Part shown: positions 26,001-38,618 of the stretch, piece by piece | Numbering within the stretch: the stretch's first letter is position 1 | How the letters are laid out: every line of letters begins with the position of its first letter | NCBI GenBank assembly: GCA_029851415.1 | Contig: CM056742.1 | Span: forward strand, 12,317,736 to 12,381,735 | DNA length: 64,000 nucleotides | Origin: Eretmocerus hayati | Lineage: Eukaryota; Arthropoda; Insecta; Hymenoptera; Aphelinidae | Direction: 5' to 3' | Made by a program: the position numbers and the translations under genes | Notes under the pieces: generated by a model | What the model was told of the DNA's origin: nothing | What the model saw: the letters and a program-made list of their open reading frames with translations, nothing else | The model's database searches: none

Positions 26001-27500
26001 CACGTAAACTAGACCACTTTCATCTTCTTACTTAAAATACAGTTATTCTCGCCAAATTCGGCGGTCATGTTGTTACTTCATTCTTACGTTCACAAAATGC
26101 AGTTCGATAGAATTCACTCGTCCCAGCTACGGGGCGTGAATAACACAGCACCGCAATTATTCCTCGGAGCGTGATAATAACCATCGACATCATCCTGACT
26201 ATAATGGGTGTGGTACATGGCATGGCATTGACTACACCAGCAGCTGTTGGTGCTGCTACTGCATCAGACAGAAGCGGGGCAGTGTTTCACGCGGTGCGAC
26301 CGCAACTATCGCGAGACACACTCGCGGCGGCCAATAATCGGTTGATTCTCAAGCCCCGAAATAGTACGATGTTAAAGCCATAATTGAAACGGCGCATCAC
26401 GGTGCGAAAGCGATAAGTGTCAAGATTCAAGTCTCGTCAATCGCAACCTGCTCTTGCAGACGGAAGGAAATTCAGCTACGAGGATCTATATTCGAGTGCA
26501 AGTTTGCCACGACTCCACGATATCCGAATCGCTTGATCTGATAAAATTCAATGATGATAGACGGGTTTGAAGCCGGTGCGAGCACATTTCCTAGGATATT
26601 GTACCACCTTTCAATCAATCGATTTATGTGCCTAGCATTAGGATTACCACACATGGCGATATAACCTGTTTTTGAACCCACGTGGGTGACTCAGCAATCG
26701 ACTGTCTTCCTCTTTTTGTGACGTAAGCGATTTTTTGATGAGCGCAGGTGACGTGAAGTACCCGCGTCATGTTAGACTATATGATTTCTATTTCGATTGC
26801 TAGGGTAGTGAAAAGTTTAGGATAAAAATAGTATATTCTCATCCTTGGCCTTGTCAGACATGATCATTACTGACGAAGATTCGGATTTATTTAGACACTT
26901 GTTCAAATAAAGAAGTAATCGACATGGAGTATGTAATTGTCATTTTCCTTAAATCTGTTTTTGCTAGAAATATGACGCCAACATCTTTGATTGTAAAATT
27001 CACTTCATTGTGAACACGACAAGACCTCTTGAATCGCTTCTTTTTAATAAATATTGAGCATATTCCAATCATTCTGATTGATCTGATACCGTAGGGGTGG
27101 AAAGGTGTTCCAAAATAAGATGGAAAACTTTTGCAACGATGACTTTCCACCTAACCAAGGGAGATCCCACAGCACATCAGTTTTTATTCCCAGATAAAAG
27201 ACAGATTTCTCCAACAAAGAAACAACTAACAAATCGACCGACAGAAACTACATCCTTATGTTCGTGACTCAATCACCCAATAATTACTGGATAATTCAAG
27301 GTCTATTGAATCAATAATCGATCATCATCCCCAATCCAAACTTCATGATTATCTATACCTCTATATCCGATGTAAACACAATTTTCACGCTGTCATTAAA
27401 ACGTACAGTAAATTCACCTTCACCTTCGTCTAAGCAAGCTCAGTACACGTGGGTGCAGTGTATCTTCTGTCCCACGAGTATACCACTGGCTCGCAAAATG

Positions 27501-27518
27501 AAAAAAAAAAAAAAAAAA
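27501..27518. repeat. Poly-A tract
   Basis: 18 consecutive A. No retroposon body or target duplication is recognised around it. Confidence 0.85.
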
Positions 27519-29777
27519 CCCGATCGACGATCATCGTAAGGATAAAAAATGCAAGGATGTAGACTGTGAAACGACTCCGCATGCAAGGACCATTAAGACT
27601 CTGTAGCACTTGCCCACACATAGGCGTGCCAATGCAGCCACAATTTCTACACATCGAGACAACTCCTGGCAACCGATACCTTCCCTTGCTATAGAGCTTG
27701 ATATATAAGATTATGTCTGTGTTAGCATTTTTCGAATGTAGATAGTATACCTGTCTGTGTAATGTTGTGGGAAAGAACTCGGTAAAAAGAAGGGTGACAT
27801 CGACTTTTACAACAGCAAAGGGCCGTCAATCGTATATCGAGTCAAGGTCTACCGAGCGATGCACGTGGTTGACGGAGTGTGCCTGGCCAGGACGGAAAAT
27901 TGGAAGTGAGCCCGCAAGCTCGATTTATTGCCCCTACATCGTTACATCTCGTGCATGTGGATTAATGTGAGAGGTGAAATTCAAGGAATCTTTGGGATTC
28001 CAGCGTGCGCCTAATTTTGACAGAATCCAATTTTGGGAATGAATTAATCATTTTATGGTCCTCACAGAGAACTTTATTGTGCTTCGTCCACTTCAATCTT
28101 CACCTCAAGATCTTCTTGTAGAACGTTGTAATTTCTTGATTTCGGGATGTACGTATTGCGGTAAGAAATTTCAAAAAGCACCAGAAATTTTGTGATAGAA
28201 TTCAAGATAGTGATCATCCCATACTTTCAGTAAAACTAGGGAGATGATCACTAAAGTACCATCTTCAATGCTCTTTCTCCAGGATAGAAAATTAATTTTG
28301 TAATGAACATGATGAAAAGCCGTTTGAGGGTAATATATTTCATATAACAAAACTTGGATTCAGAAAAATTTAATGAAAATTCAGAACTTTGAAAAATATA
28401 CCGCAATACAATGAGCACTGGTTGTTACTAAAAAAAGCTCGAAAAAAATTATTTTCTAGGTGATTTGTCAACAAATTCCAGTCTTCAATCAACAAACTTG
28501 CAATCAACATAGTATATCAGGGTGAGTTTCCTTTTAGGAAAACAATTCTGCCGTGAACGGAATCAAAAATTAAATTCGAAATGAAGTAATGCATGAGCAG
28601 TTGCCCTTCGAAGCTTACTTCATTAATGGTCGTTCCATTTCTCGAAAACCGTTACAAAAAATTTCTGAGCGCAAAGTTCACTATTTTTGTCATTTTGTAA
28701 ATATGTAGATTTAAACCCCTATCTTCTCCTGGTCTCCTGGAAAAAACCTTCGATTATGCGAAATCCAGTGTCTATACACCCGTATGTAGAGTCGCTAAAC
28801 ATAATTTAGTGAGATCATCACAAAAAACATGTCAATCTACCCTAAATCACGAAAAAAATCAGCCTTACAGCAGTTTCATAAATTTGCAACGCTTGTCTAA
28901 TGAAGGTTAGCGTATCCCATTACAAAGTCGAAAGGGCATGCTAACGTTCACAGTTACCCTTTGCTCATGACCGATTCAAATTTTTTTTTTCTTCCTCGAC
29001 ACTAATATCGCATGATGCTAATTGAGGCAACGTCACGCAGCCAACCCTTCACTATATAAACATACACCCTGAACCAACTGATTTTAGTCAAAGATAGCGA
29101 ATCATGAAACCACTACGCGGTGAAAGTATTTTGAACTTGCATAATTTCAAAGCACATTGCGTGCTACCATAACTCATTATGTGTTTGCCGATGCACATAT
29201 CCGATAATAAAGTCACGCGGAACTGATAGCTTTTGCAACATCTAATCTTTACAATAATAATATACATGTACTACACGTGTAGATATATTTATTAAAGATC
29301 AAATTTAGAGATTGTGTCATTTTAATAATAGAAGGGGTTGTAATAATGTCTGTAGGGTGGAGGAAATTACTAATGACCGGAAATGAAAACTTTCGCCTGA
29401 TGTGAGACTCGAGACTCAAGAGACGAGGCATAGTATTTTATATAGACGAGACAAGGATAATCGTTATGAAGTTTACCGTAATTTGTCATTGTTATTGAAC
29501 TTGCTTGCCTTGCGTTGCCTTGTCTTGACGGTAACTTTTTTTTCACGCTGAGTTTAATGGGTGCAGTGGCAGCGGCTCGTTAGAAACTGTTAGCTTGGAG
29601 AAGGTAGAAAACAATATTGGTGTGACATCGAGGGAAGAAAGGGAGAGGGAGAGTATACCGTAATTGATTGGTGCAGAGATTGATTGCAGTAGTTGGGCGA
29701 GAATACCTAGACATTTTTCAAACTCCGATGCGGAATCTCTGAGAGTTTGGAGCTTTTGGACTTTTGGAGAGTTGCTC

Positions 29778-29780
<3 letters not shown>

Positions 29781-29814
<34 letters not shown>
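29781..29814. repeat. (TG)n microsatellite
   Basis: A perfect TG dinucleotide run of 17 units in non-coding sequence. Confidence 0.95.
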
Positions 29815-29817
<3 letters not shown>

Positions 29818-30528
29818 ATGCTTGGTATTGGAGCGCTTGACGGATTAATGAAAACTTGATTGCTTGATCGAGTATCTGCCTCTATTTTGTGTAGTTATAT
29901 CTGAGATTGTTGGTCTAAAACGAGGTTAATTCTGATGCTATAAGCTAGTTTTAATTGATGTTGTTGGTCAAAGATGTCTCTTTTGATTATTTCTATGAAT
30001 TTTATGCGAAAAATTTGGAACTCTTCTAAGGGGTTGTACGACGATATAACTCAGATGCAACCCAAAAAATTCAATGCAAAATCACATTTCATGTTAATAA
30101 TAAGCAAGTCAAACAAATTTCTTTGGTTCAGCCAACTTTTTGTGTTTTACAATTATTACTTATGAGCCCGAAATACTCTCTCTTGAAAGAAAAAAAAAAA
30201 TACTCTTTCACACTGAGAAATATTCTTCATGAATTATTATTTTCAATGTATGTTATCCGCTTAAAAAAATGCTCATTTTTCTTCAGATTTAGTTCGGTCA
30301 CTGGTTCACATTTTCCTTGTTTTTACTAAATTTGATTCTCAATTTGACGATTTGGCATATCATCAATTTTGTCTGACCGCAAATAATTATATCAATATCA
30401 TTACATGAGCATCTTGGAACGTACTGTAGATGAGTTTTTCATTAGAGGAATGTTAATAGGGTGTAATCGAACCCTCCATCATTCATTAGTATTAGTACTA
30501 ATGCTCAATAAAGTAAGTTGAGTGTACC

Positions 30529-31345
30529 CAACTTGCTCCCATTAAGCCATTTTCTTGAAACTCTAGTCCATCTCAATATTTTCCAACGTACCTTAACTCA
30601 TTTTAAAGCTTGTCTTGGGACCTTCAAAATGAGTTGAAGTACATTTAATTTGGACGAACTGGAGCCAAACTATGTTGATTCTACCAAAAGGTGATATTTG
30701 AGAGTTTACAAAAGGGTGTACCCAACTTGCCCCCATCATTTAAAACAATGTGAATCGGCGATAAAGTTCATAAAATTGCTTTGATTCGTTTTTATCACCG
30801 TGCAGCAACATTTGTAAATTTTATTTAGTCCAAGACATTGTTTCCAACCTATTTTGATGCGGTAAACACGATCTGAGTAGTAAAAAAAGCCATGCTGCAC
30901 GCCTTTCCGAGATACCCATATGAGGGCATGTTGAGTACACTCCGATGTCGGCCTTCTTGGTTTTCATATCATCTCCGTGTTTTGTACATAAAATCGCTCC
31001 AAATCAGACTTTTGCATCTCCAAAAAGCGGATTTTGAAGGCCTTGAGACAATGAATCGAATGCGCTAAAATACGTCAAGATTGGTCGAATAAAAATTAAT
31101 TTGCACCGGTTTAGTGGACGCGATTTCCTCGGTGAACTCTTAGCCGTGCAAACACGAAAAATGAAAAAATCACTTTATTTCTTCTAGGACCCGCAGAAGT
31201 CATTCGGGATCGGTCCAAATCATTAATTTCCTCATATTTTGACATAACAAACGTAAAAAAATATGCGGGAAGATTAACGAGTGCCCATTTTTGAGATCGG
31301 CACAAAGGGGCAAATTGGGTACACAGGCAAGTTGGGTACATTCAC
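30529..31345. mobile_element. MITE-like element with TGTACCCAACTTGC termini
   Basis: Its left end carries GTGTACCCAACTTGCTCCC (about 30532). Its right end carries the inverse, GCAAGTTGGGTACA (31327-31340). Further copies of the motif lie just inside: GTGTACCCAACTTGCCCCC at about 30717, and an inverted GGGGCAAATTGGGTACACA at about 31307. The element is about 0.8 kb with no transposase frame, so it is probably non-autonomous. A target duplication is not clear. The terminus resembles the GGGGTAACTTTGAACA end of the element at 61412-62521, which has the same layout of repeated termini. Confidence 0.65.
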
Positions 31346-34300
31346 CTTAATTCATGATACCACTTGCACGATATTTGCATGATAATTGTTTACAAATCTT
31401 ATCGATCTACGAAATTTCTGTCAAACAAGTCACAATAGGAATGTTTTTCTGTCACCCCGAGTCACATCACAAATGGAAATCATCCACTAAAAAGCATAAT
31501 TGAATCCAGAATACCATTATTTCCACTGATGAGATAGCGAGCACATAAAAGAAAATCATAATGGAAGAATAGTCGACCGGGACCAAATTGAAGATACGCG
31601 CAAATGGCATCCAATTGTATTTTTTTTTGTGTCGTCCCATTTCTCGTCACTTTTGAAATTCAAAAGAGCAGACACTCCTTGAGGAAAATACCAATTCTCC
31701 ATTCCGTCATTTGCATCCATAATTATAATTACGAAAAGACAATGCAAACTCTATGCATTCCCTCTTTGAAAGTCTTCCTTTGCACCCTATATATATATAT
31801 ACTCTGTGGCCCATATACGTCACCCGCATCCGCACGTAATTAGTATTGCGTGCTCAACTTTCGCCATTTCGCACTTACGCAATATAGAGATACGTTTATA
31901 AAAGCTTGGCATAACCGATGTTGTGAGCCGCAAATGTTCTACTAATGGTCACAGGTATTTCGCTTGCGAGTTTATTTTTGCAGCTAAAAATTCATCGATT
32001 GATTTTAAAATTATTATCAAAATAATTTTTGATCATATTGCAAAATGATACAAGATGATTTCAAAAGATAACAGATATGCATTTCAGCGTTTATTCCAAC
32101 TATAGCAATTTTAAACATTTATTCTTGAAATAGAATCGCGTTTCATGCATAAATTATTTCGCTATAACTGACAAAACGCGAACACAAGTCCATTTCAAGG
32201 ATGGAGTGTTTGAAATATTCATACTGCAAAAGTACGTATGATTCATTCAGGCTTCAATAAATGTATTTTTACATTATATTCTTTAATTTGAAATATTTAT
32301 TCGATAAATGTCACGTTGGATTTCTTACTCCGGTTTTCACATATCCCATTTACGTCTAGAAATGATTTGAAAGATGAACTGATGCTTGGTGCAAATATGA
32401 TTATTCTATAATTAATAATTGCATATTTTCCGTCTTATTTTCACAAACTTTGTATGGAAATTTTACCAAGAAAATTGGAGTATTCCCATCACTCGAGGGA
32501 TCATCGAATATTTTCATCATATTTTTTTCACTCTGTAAGTTACCTACGTAAACATGTCAAGGCAGTGCCCCCATCGAACGTGATTCTGAATATTTTTCCT
32601 CGATGCGAGAGATAGATAACGGAATCCTTCAAAAGCAAAACTGGTTTCGTTGGTGCTCAAGGAAACTTTTTCAATCAATGCTTTAGTACAGTCGACATTT
32701 CTACGTTACAGACTCGTCATAAGATTTCAAACATCCTGTTGTCTTGGAGATACATTTTCCTTCAGAATAATTTGAATTTTACAATCGGAATCATCCATGA
32801 CGAGATTTACTTCCGTTGCTCAGGATAAAAATAGTATTTTTGTTTTTCTATTGTTTTTACATTTTCATTATTCCTTACACCAATGACTTGGACTTTGTCA
32901 TTATTGTGGATGAATTATTTTCATTATAACCGATTTTATTTGACCATTGAAGACTGGTGTAGCCCCATACCCACAATGAATAAGATCTGAGGTAAGAAAG
33001 TAGAAGATTGCTAACAATCAATAGCGTTCGAACAATAACGAGGTTCCTCAACTCGCAGGTTCAAAACGTCCAATTATGTGGGCACGGTTGAAAACTAATA
33101 TTGTTGATAACTCTGGTTGGATAATTAACAGAATTCCGAAAAAAATTCCAAAATATTTCTGGCTACGGCAAGAAGATATTCCCGAACAACGAGGTCCATA
33201 GGCTCCTATTTCAGGAAAAAATAGAAAAAGAATAAAATTATTCAATTCTGTAATTTTGCCATTTTTTATCAAAATTTGCTACCAATCATTAACTCATTGA
33301 TTTTTAGAAAATTTTCCCAAGGCTGAGAAGTGGGGTTCGAAGTGAGCAGGATAAATTATTGAGCAATGAAAAAAAAACTTTTGTCACAAATCAAATTTCT
33401 TCCTCCAAAACTTGGAAACAGAAAGTCATACTTTAAAAACTCTAAACCGTACCATCACGCGCGAACACTTTCTCACATCTTACCGTCTCAAAGTCTAAAA
33501 TTCTACTCGAGACATTTCAAAGCATGAATATTTGAATCGTTTCGCAGTTAAAACCGTGACAAAACTCCAAGTTCAGTACTTTCCGAAACGGTAGTAGTCA
33601 TTCTGTCTCCTTTATAGATCAACCCAGATAGCAAAAGAAGAGTTCATTCAGGTCATATCAAAAGAGTTTCAAAAGCTGCTATCAAATCGGTCCTTCAAAC
33701 TATACACCTATATATAGCTATATACATATGTATCCACATAGACCATCATTTGAAATTGTCGCCAGAAAGCCTTCAGGCAAATCTGATGCACATCACGCAA
33801 GATCATAATCGTCGAATTCAAAGCGCGAATTTACGATGACGAGAACAATCGACACCCTCGTCGCTCTATATATATAGCATGAGCCCTTAAGGCAAATCCC
33901 ACAAACGACCGAATAATCATTATCTCCCACGAAATCGTATTCGATGCCAGAAATCTTTTGGGCTTTGAGAAGATGGATAGACTTGGTTTTACCTAGTTTA
34001 CTCAGTTAAAGTAACAAGGCCTTTTTGGATTACGAAGATCTTCTAACGGTTTGGTTGTTGCAGACCAATGAATTTTCAAGAGGTTTTTTTACGATTAACG
34101 ACGACCCTATACAACTCTGTTCGTTTGCTCTGTTTTACGATCGTGTTCTCGATAACGTGACTGGAATTACGAGTTTGTGTATTTGAAATTACAGATCGAT
34201 TTGATGGATTTGGAAGGTTTGGTTAAAATGAGATCAGCAAGATGTATATGTATGTGTGTAACTGGGTGGGGAAAGAAAAGGAAGGAAGGAAGGAAGGAAG

Positions 34301-34768
34301 GTTGGTTGAATTTAGTGCATTGAAATGGTGCACATTTCGCTTTGAGATGATTCTCAGGAAAGAGCTTTTCGTGAAGAAGTGTAATGTGGATTTACTATAT
34401 AGTGTGTGTTGGTGGGTGTTTTAGTGGCAAGGAGGTGGTAGAGAAATTTCTGTGAATTGCGGTAGTTGCGGATTCCCTCGAGCGGAATGAGATTAGACCG
34501 CTGTGAAGGAGAATTTTTGATTTTGATTTAGTACAATTGGCCTTTTGTGCTTTTACTATATGGGAGAGCCCTGTAAATTGTCTAAACTGGGATATTGAGC
34601 TCATTTGAACTGGAGATCTAAATCACTTGGAAATCAAAATTTCTCGATGAAATTGAGATCTATATTTTTTTATAGTTCCTTTCATTATTTTTAGATTATT
34701 TATCGGTCATTTTTAGTATTTTTCAATTTTTGGTTCCTACGACGGTCAATATAATTATAATTCATTTC
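31346..34768. other. No gene recognised
   Basis: AT-rich intron-like DNA. It has a short (TA)n run near 31788-31801 and a (GGAA)n tract at about 34279-34300. No coding exon or RNA gene is supportable. Confidence 0.45.
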
Positions 34769-35261
34769 ATAAGTGATTTTGGTAGATTTTTTCGTCCTTG
34801 ATGGTTAATATACGAGTTGAATATTTGGTCTCGTCGATCTTGAAGGACGGTGGGGAACTAAATAAATTCCCAAAATTTCATGATGGAAATAATTTTATTG
34901 CAACGTTTTGTCCACTAGGTTTTGTGGACCTCATCAGGCTTCAGGTTTGTTATTCTTTAGATCGTCATGGTATTTTTTGAACGATCTTATAATAGAGCAC
35001 AGACATAACGCCTAGCTCCTGTCAATACAAGGACTCTATTTACTTGTATTGACAGGAGCTAGACGTTATGTCTGTGCTCTATTACAAGATCGTTCAAAAA
35101 ATATCATGACGATCTAAAGAATAACAAACCTGAAGCCTGGTGAGGTCCACAAAACCTAGTGGACGAAACGTTGCAATAAAATTTCCATCATGAAATTTTG
35201 GGAATTTATTTAGTTCCCCACCGTCCTCCAAGATCGACGAGACCAAATATTCAACTCGTAC
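34769..35261. mobile_element. Foldback element, about 220-bp arms, 11-bp loop
   Basis: Positions 34811-35031 and 35043-35260 are near-perfect reverse complements separated by 11 bases, forming a stem of about 220 bp. Both arms give the same short peptide frame from opposite strands, which confirms the duplication. A 12-bp direct repeat, ATAATTCATTTC, lies at 34757-34768 and 35262-35273. It may be a target-site duplication, though the left end then carries about 40 unpaired bases. No transposase frame is present. If transcribed, it would make a long dsRNA hairpin. Confidence 0.75.
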
Positions 35262-35273
35262 ATAATTCATTTC

Positions 35274-35664
35274 GTCTTTTATGATTTGATGAAGAATGAA
35301 TGATAATTTTTGGAGGCGTGGTGCGCTAGAACGAATAGTAAATAGTGGATAAGACAGCAATTTTTTGATATTGTAGTTCGATAATAAGCTCCTGACAAAA
35401 TTTGATGGCGCTTGATAGGGAACGCGAGTGACTTGCCTATGTGAGCCTCTACTTGGTCATTCTCAGTCTATTAAGAAATTTGTTCTTTTGGAAAGGGGTT
35501 TGATCGAGAATCATCTTACATTATAGTAGTATTTAAAACTTATTCAAGTAATTCCGTAAATCGACAGCACGAGGTTACGTTCTACCAGGGAGGTATCATG
35601 TGTATAAACTCTCTAGAGATCATCACATGGTAATGAGCTCACAGGTGGCACCAATAACCCAAGT
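35274..35664. other. No feature recognised
   Basis: Short AT-rich spacer between the foldback and a minus-strand open frame. Nothing supportable. Confidence 0.5.
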
Positions 35665-35988
35665 CTACTCTATTGCTCGATCATTTCGGTTATTCGGAGT
35701 GTGATGAGGATATTTGATTTCATGTCCCTTTCTATATTTGGACTCCTCCGTACTGGATGAACTTTTGTGTGCTGAAAATTCCCCATCTCGTTCGAACTCC
35801 CAGTGAAATTGGCGAATACTTTCTGAGTGGAATCCACGTCTTACTTGCATGAAGGCGGGTCGATTTGAATCGATCTCTTTTAGTACCATAAATTTGGTGC
35901 AATTGAAAAACTCAAAGCTTGCTACCATGGTGTCATCACAGCTGACTCCATCAGTTTTTTTATTAATTGATGTATCCAGTTTTTCCAA
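35665..35988 (-). other. Unrecognised minus-strand open frame, possible exon or fragment
   Basis: This 107-codon frame opens with TTG and has no upstream ATG; an in-frame TAG lies just upstream. Its composition is balanced and charged, with a Ser/Thr/Glu-rich patch and a basic, His/Pro/Asn-rich C-terminus. It looks more protein-like than neighbouring frames. A possible acceptor, TTTGCAG, lies upstream on the same strand near 36019, but the frame after it hits the stop. It could be a decayed gene, or could belong with the small spliced frame at 36266-36484. I do not recognise it and assign no function. Confidence 0.2.
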
Positions 35989-36265
35989 TTGATATATCTA
36001 ATTGTTTGGACGTTCCTTCCTGCAAATACAGAATACTTCATTCCCTCAACAATTCTTCGATCTACAGGGAAATATCCTAAATTTGATGATGACATTACCT
36101 CTGAATGAGGATAGTCCTGAATTCATACTTCCCACCATGTCAACGATTGTTGCTCTTTGAGGCTACACTTAAAATAATCAAAAGTATTGTTGCTGTGCCA
36201 CGAAATCTATGTCCCCTACAGATTCTACAAAAGAAATCGTAATCATCGCAAAAATTCACCGCGGA

Positions 36266-36484
36266 CTACTTAAAAATCCACGTTTGTATTTTTCTCTTCG
36301 TGGATTCTTTGGAACCATGGGACGTGCCAAATGAGTCTGTATAAAATTTTCTGATGGCCACATCTCCTCCATGAAAATACTTCATCTTGGGCATTGCCCT
36401 GTAATTGATAATTCTTTTTAGTCGTTATATAAAGTAGGCAACGTAGATCACTTCTCACCTTGTACAATTTCTAGTCATAACCAT
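36266..36484 (-). CDS. Hypothetical two-exon minus-strand mini-gene
   Basis: On the minus strand an ATG at 36484 opens a 26-nt exon (36459-36484). It ends at a good donor, ACAAG|GTGAGAAG. A 60-nt intron follows, ending in TTATCAATTACAG. A second exon (36266-36398) continues in frame to TAG, giving 52 residues containing a KYFHGGDVAIRKFYTD stretch and a Ser/Lys-rich end. In-frame joining across plausible splice sites is suggestive, but the first exon is tiny and no homologue is recognised. Just upstream on the same strand lies the target duplication of the 36543-37820 insertion, so a longer gene may have been interrupted. This may equally be chance. Confidence 0.2.
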
Positions 36485-36529
36485 ATTGGGTCATTGTCAT
36501 ATACAATCATTCACTATTTCATCATTCTG

Positions 36530-36542
36530 GACATGTGTCATG
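36530..36542. repeat. 13-bp target-site duplication, left copy
   Basis: GACATGTGTCATG occurs here and again at 37821-37833, exactly bracketing the GC-rich insertion. A 13-bp perfect direct repeat is typical of LINE/SINE insertion by target-primed reverse transcription. Confidence 0.75.
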
Positions 36543-37820
36543 ACCGCAAGAGAGGCCTTGTATTCTGGTCCGCGTGCCCCGAAACATGACGGACACCCCT
36601 CCCCTTCCGCCCATTCCTAGTCAAGGAAAGAGGAATTTATATTTTATATTCCGGGTAACCAGCTTGCTCCCATATGGGCGTGGGGCAGGGGATACTTCCT
36701 GCAAGTGTATCCACCTAGGAGGAGGCCATCTCGGGGCCACAAATGTCCGAAAGATGACTCAAACCCTGAACTGACTACCGACTTTTGGGGCGGCTGCCAT
36801 CAGCACACAGCCGTATTCGCCTCTCATTGGGGTCTGGGAACTTACCTTTGCTTATCGGAGCCGAGGAAGTCCTTTGAGTCGCTGGATAAATCGGTCCAGG
36901 CTCGCATTGTGATCATCCGAAGACAATCCCAATACGAGTCCTTAAACTCAACCAGTCCCTGGCATTATGAGTGCCGTGGGCACCGTACAGAGAGTTGCGG
37001 TTCTACGCTCCGGTGGGCTCTAACTGGATCCGAGAGTTCGTAAGACTCCAGGGCCAAAACACCGCATTGTCTGAGCCCTCTTGCGGATCTTCGGGAAGGA
37101 CCAAGGCTATGTCAAACACCAGTCCTGGGGCCAGGCTCCTCTTTATCGGATTCGCGCCGAAGCCCAGGTGCGGTGTGCTGCTACCTGGAACCTGTTGGAG
37201 GGTTGGGCCACATCCCAGGATTCAGAGTCCTTCTTGTGGACCCCCTGCCAAGGGACAGCGCACCCGAGTTTCGGCCTAAATCCGTTACGGAGAAACTGCT
37301 CCTATTACTAGTGCTTCGGCGTCTTGGACCTCCCGGAATCGCAAGGAGGATGGGTCACTTGAGACCTGGCCTGAGGTCGTCATACCCTTCGTGAAACTCC
37401 GGCTCCAGTCAATTTCGATCGGAATGTAAAGTCCGCACAGTTCTATCCGGTTGGCCACGTTAACTCCAATACTACCGGACTGGATGAATCTAGGTACTCG
37501 CGATAGATTTACCTTGAATGAATACCGACGAAGACTGTACGACTCATACAGGGAATCTGGAACTCCCAAAACGCCAGCGAAGCTCAGAAGCATCTTGAAA
37601 AACCCTCTCAAGGGACTGATACAGCTGTGTGCTGGCAGCTAGTCGAAGCTAGGGAGTCTTCTAGGAGTGTCGGTCTTTGTTGGATCTTTCAAGGCTCGGG
37701 AACGGCTGTCCCCTGAAGCGAAGCGCTGGCAGAGCCTATCCCTGACCCACGCCCGTGGGGTCTAGCCGAGATAAAGCCATAAAGGCGTGCACAAACTTTT
37801 GATAATTGCAATATTCTCTA
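36543..37820. mobile_element. GC-rich retroelement-like insertion, 1.28 kb
   Basis: This block is markedly more GC-rich than its surroundings and is bounded by a perfect 13-bp direct repeat (36530-36542, 37821-37833). Several overlapping frames exist on both strands: 36705-37043 and 36971-37279 on +, and 37285-37611 on -. None shows reverse transcriptase (no Y/F-x-DD box), integrase or endonuclease motifs. There is no poly-A at either end; the + strand 3' end is AT-rich. The length of the duplication points to a non-LTR retroelement or a derivative, 5'-truncated or non-autonomous. The family is not recognised and its orientation is uncertain. Confidence 0.6.
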
Positions 37821-37833
37821 GACATGTGTCATG
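37821..37833. repeat. 13-bp target-site duplication, right copy
   Basis: GACATGTGTCATG, identical to 36530-36542. It marks the right edge of the GC-rich insertion. Confidence 0.75.
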
Positions 37834-37946
37834 GTATATACCCGTACAATCCGACGAAGGGAATGATTGATAGCTCATAATGGTGTGCGAGTACCTGGTG
37901 GTGGGAGGAAATCGCTAAGCCTCAAGCCAATATGCAGGTGTAAAAA

Positions 37947-37987
37947 CATGAAGAGAATCACCAGCAGTAGCTGGTGATTCTCTCCAT
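37947..37987. repeat. Perfect short hairpin
   Basis: GAGAATCACCAGC (37953-37965) pairs perfectly with GCTGGTGATTCTC (37970-37982) around the loop AGTA. CATG flanks both sides and extends the symmetry. It lies in the GC-rich, structured tract just right of the retroelement-like insertion. It could be an element end or a structured-RNA stem. Confidence 0.8.
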
Positions 37988-38544
37988 GTTCTTCAGTAAT
38001 GCTGAGTTCAGAATCAAAACAAGACTCTTCTTGGAAATTCAAAATGTGGCATTTACAGCCTCAAGCGAGGGGCGCCACTAAATCGTCCGGCCAAATTCAC
38101 GGGAAGCCTTCGATTGCGAAGTAAATTAACTTCAGATATCCATACATATTAGCTTCACCAAAGTAGGGATACTATTCTTCACTCAGAGAAGTAATTCTTT
38201 ACTGTAACTTGTTGGTGGCTTTACCAAACAGAATAGATATGCATTTTACTCAATCGCGCGAGGCAGTTGAGGTAACTCAGCTGGCTTTACTGTAAAGCCA
38301 TAGGTCTCTACTCGCGCAGTACGCTGCAGGCAGAAAGTAAACAAGAACTTTGGAAGTTACGCGGAGAATAAACATACACTGAGCAACAACAGTAGCTCTT
38401 TGGGATGATTTTAAACATCCTTCCAAATCAATAACATGTGTGAAAAAATTCCCCAGAATTGTAGATAATGAGAAATCAGAACCTAGAGGTCTTTCATATC
38501 AAGATATATAGATCACATCGACCAAAACATTCCATAGCTCAGGG

Positions 38545-38618
38545 AGTTAACACAACGCCATGGTTCCCGGGATAGCCACGGGATAGCCGGAAAGACCACA
38601 CGGCGTTGTAGTTAAGCT
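38545..38618. repeat. Inverted repeat with internal direct repeats
   Basis: GAGTTAACACAACGCC (left) pairs with GGCGTTGTAGTTAAGCTC (right) with one bulge, enclosing two copies of CGGGATAGCC. Two smaller stems lie just upstream: TGGCTTTACTGTAAAGCCA (about 38292-38310) and GGATGATTTTAAACATCC (about 38403-38420). Together they continue the structured tract that runs to about 39278. Confidence 0.6.

Larger units (their letters stand above)
23058..30528. other. No gene recognised
   Basis: About 7.5 kb of intron-like sequence. It includes a poly-A run (27501-27518) and a TG microsatellite (29781-29814). A 73-residue frame at 25408-25629 (+) has coding-like composition, but it lacks an ATG, clear splice sites and recognisable homology. 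It may be a decayed fragment. No other support for a gene. Confidence 0.4.

Noticed and set aside
36705..37611. Several 76-112-codon frames in the GC-rich insertion
   Set aside because: High GC reduces stop codons on both strands. The frames overlap in conflicting directions and show no enzyme motifs.
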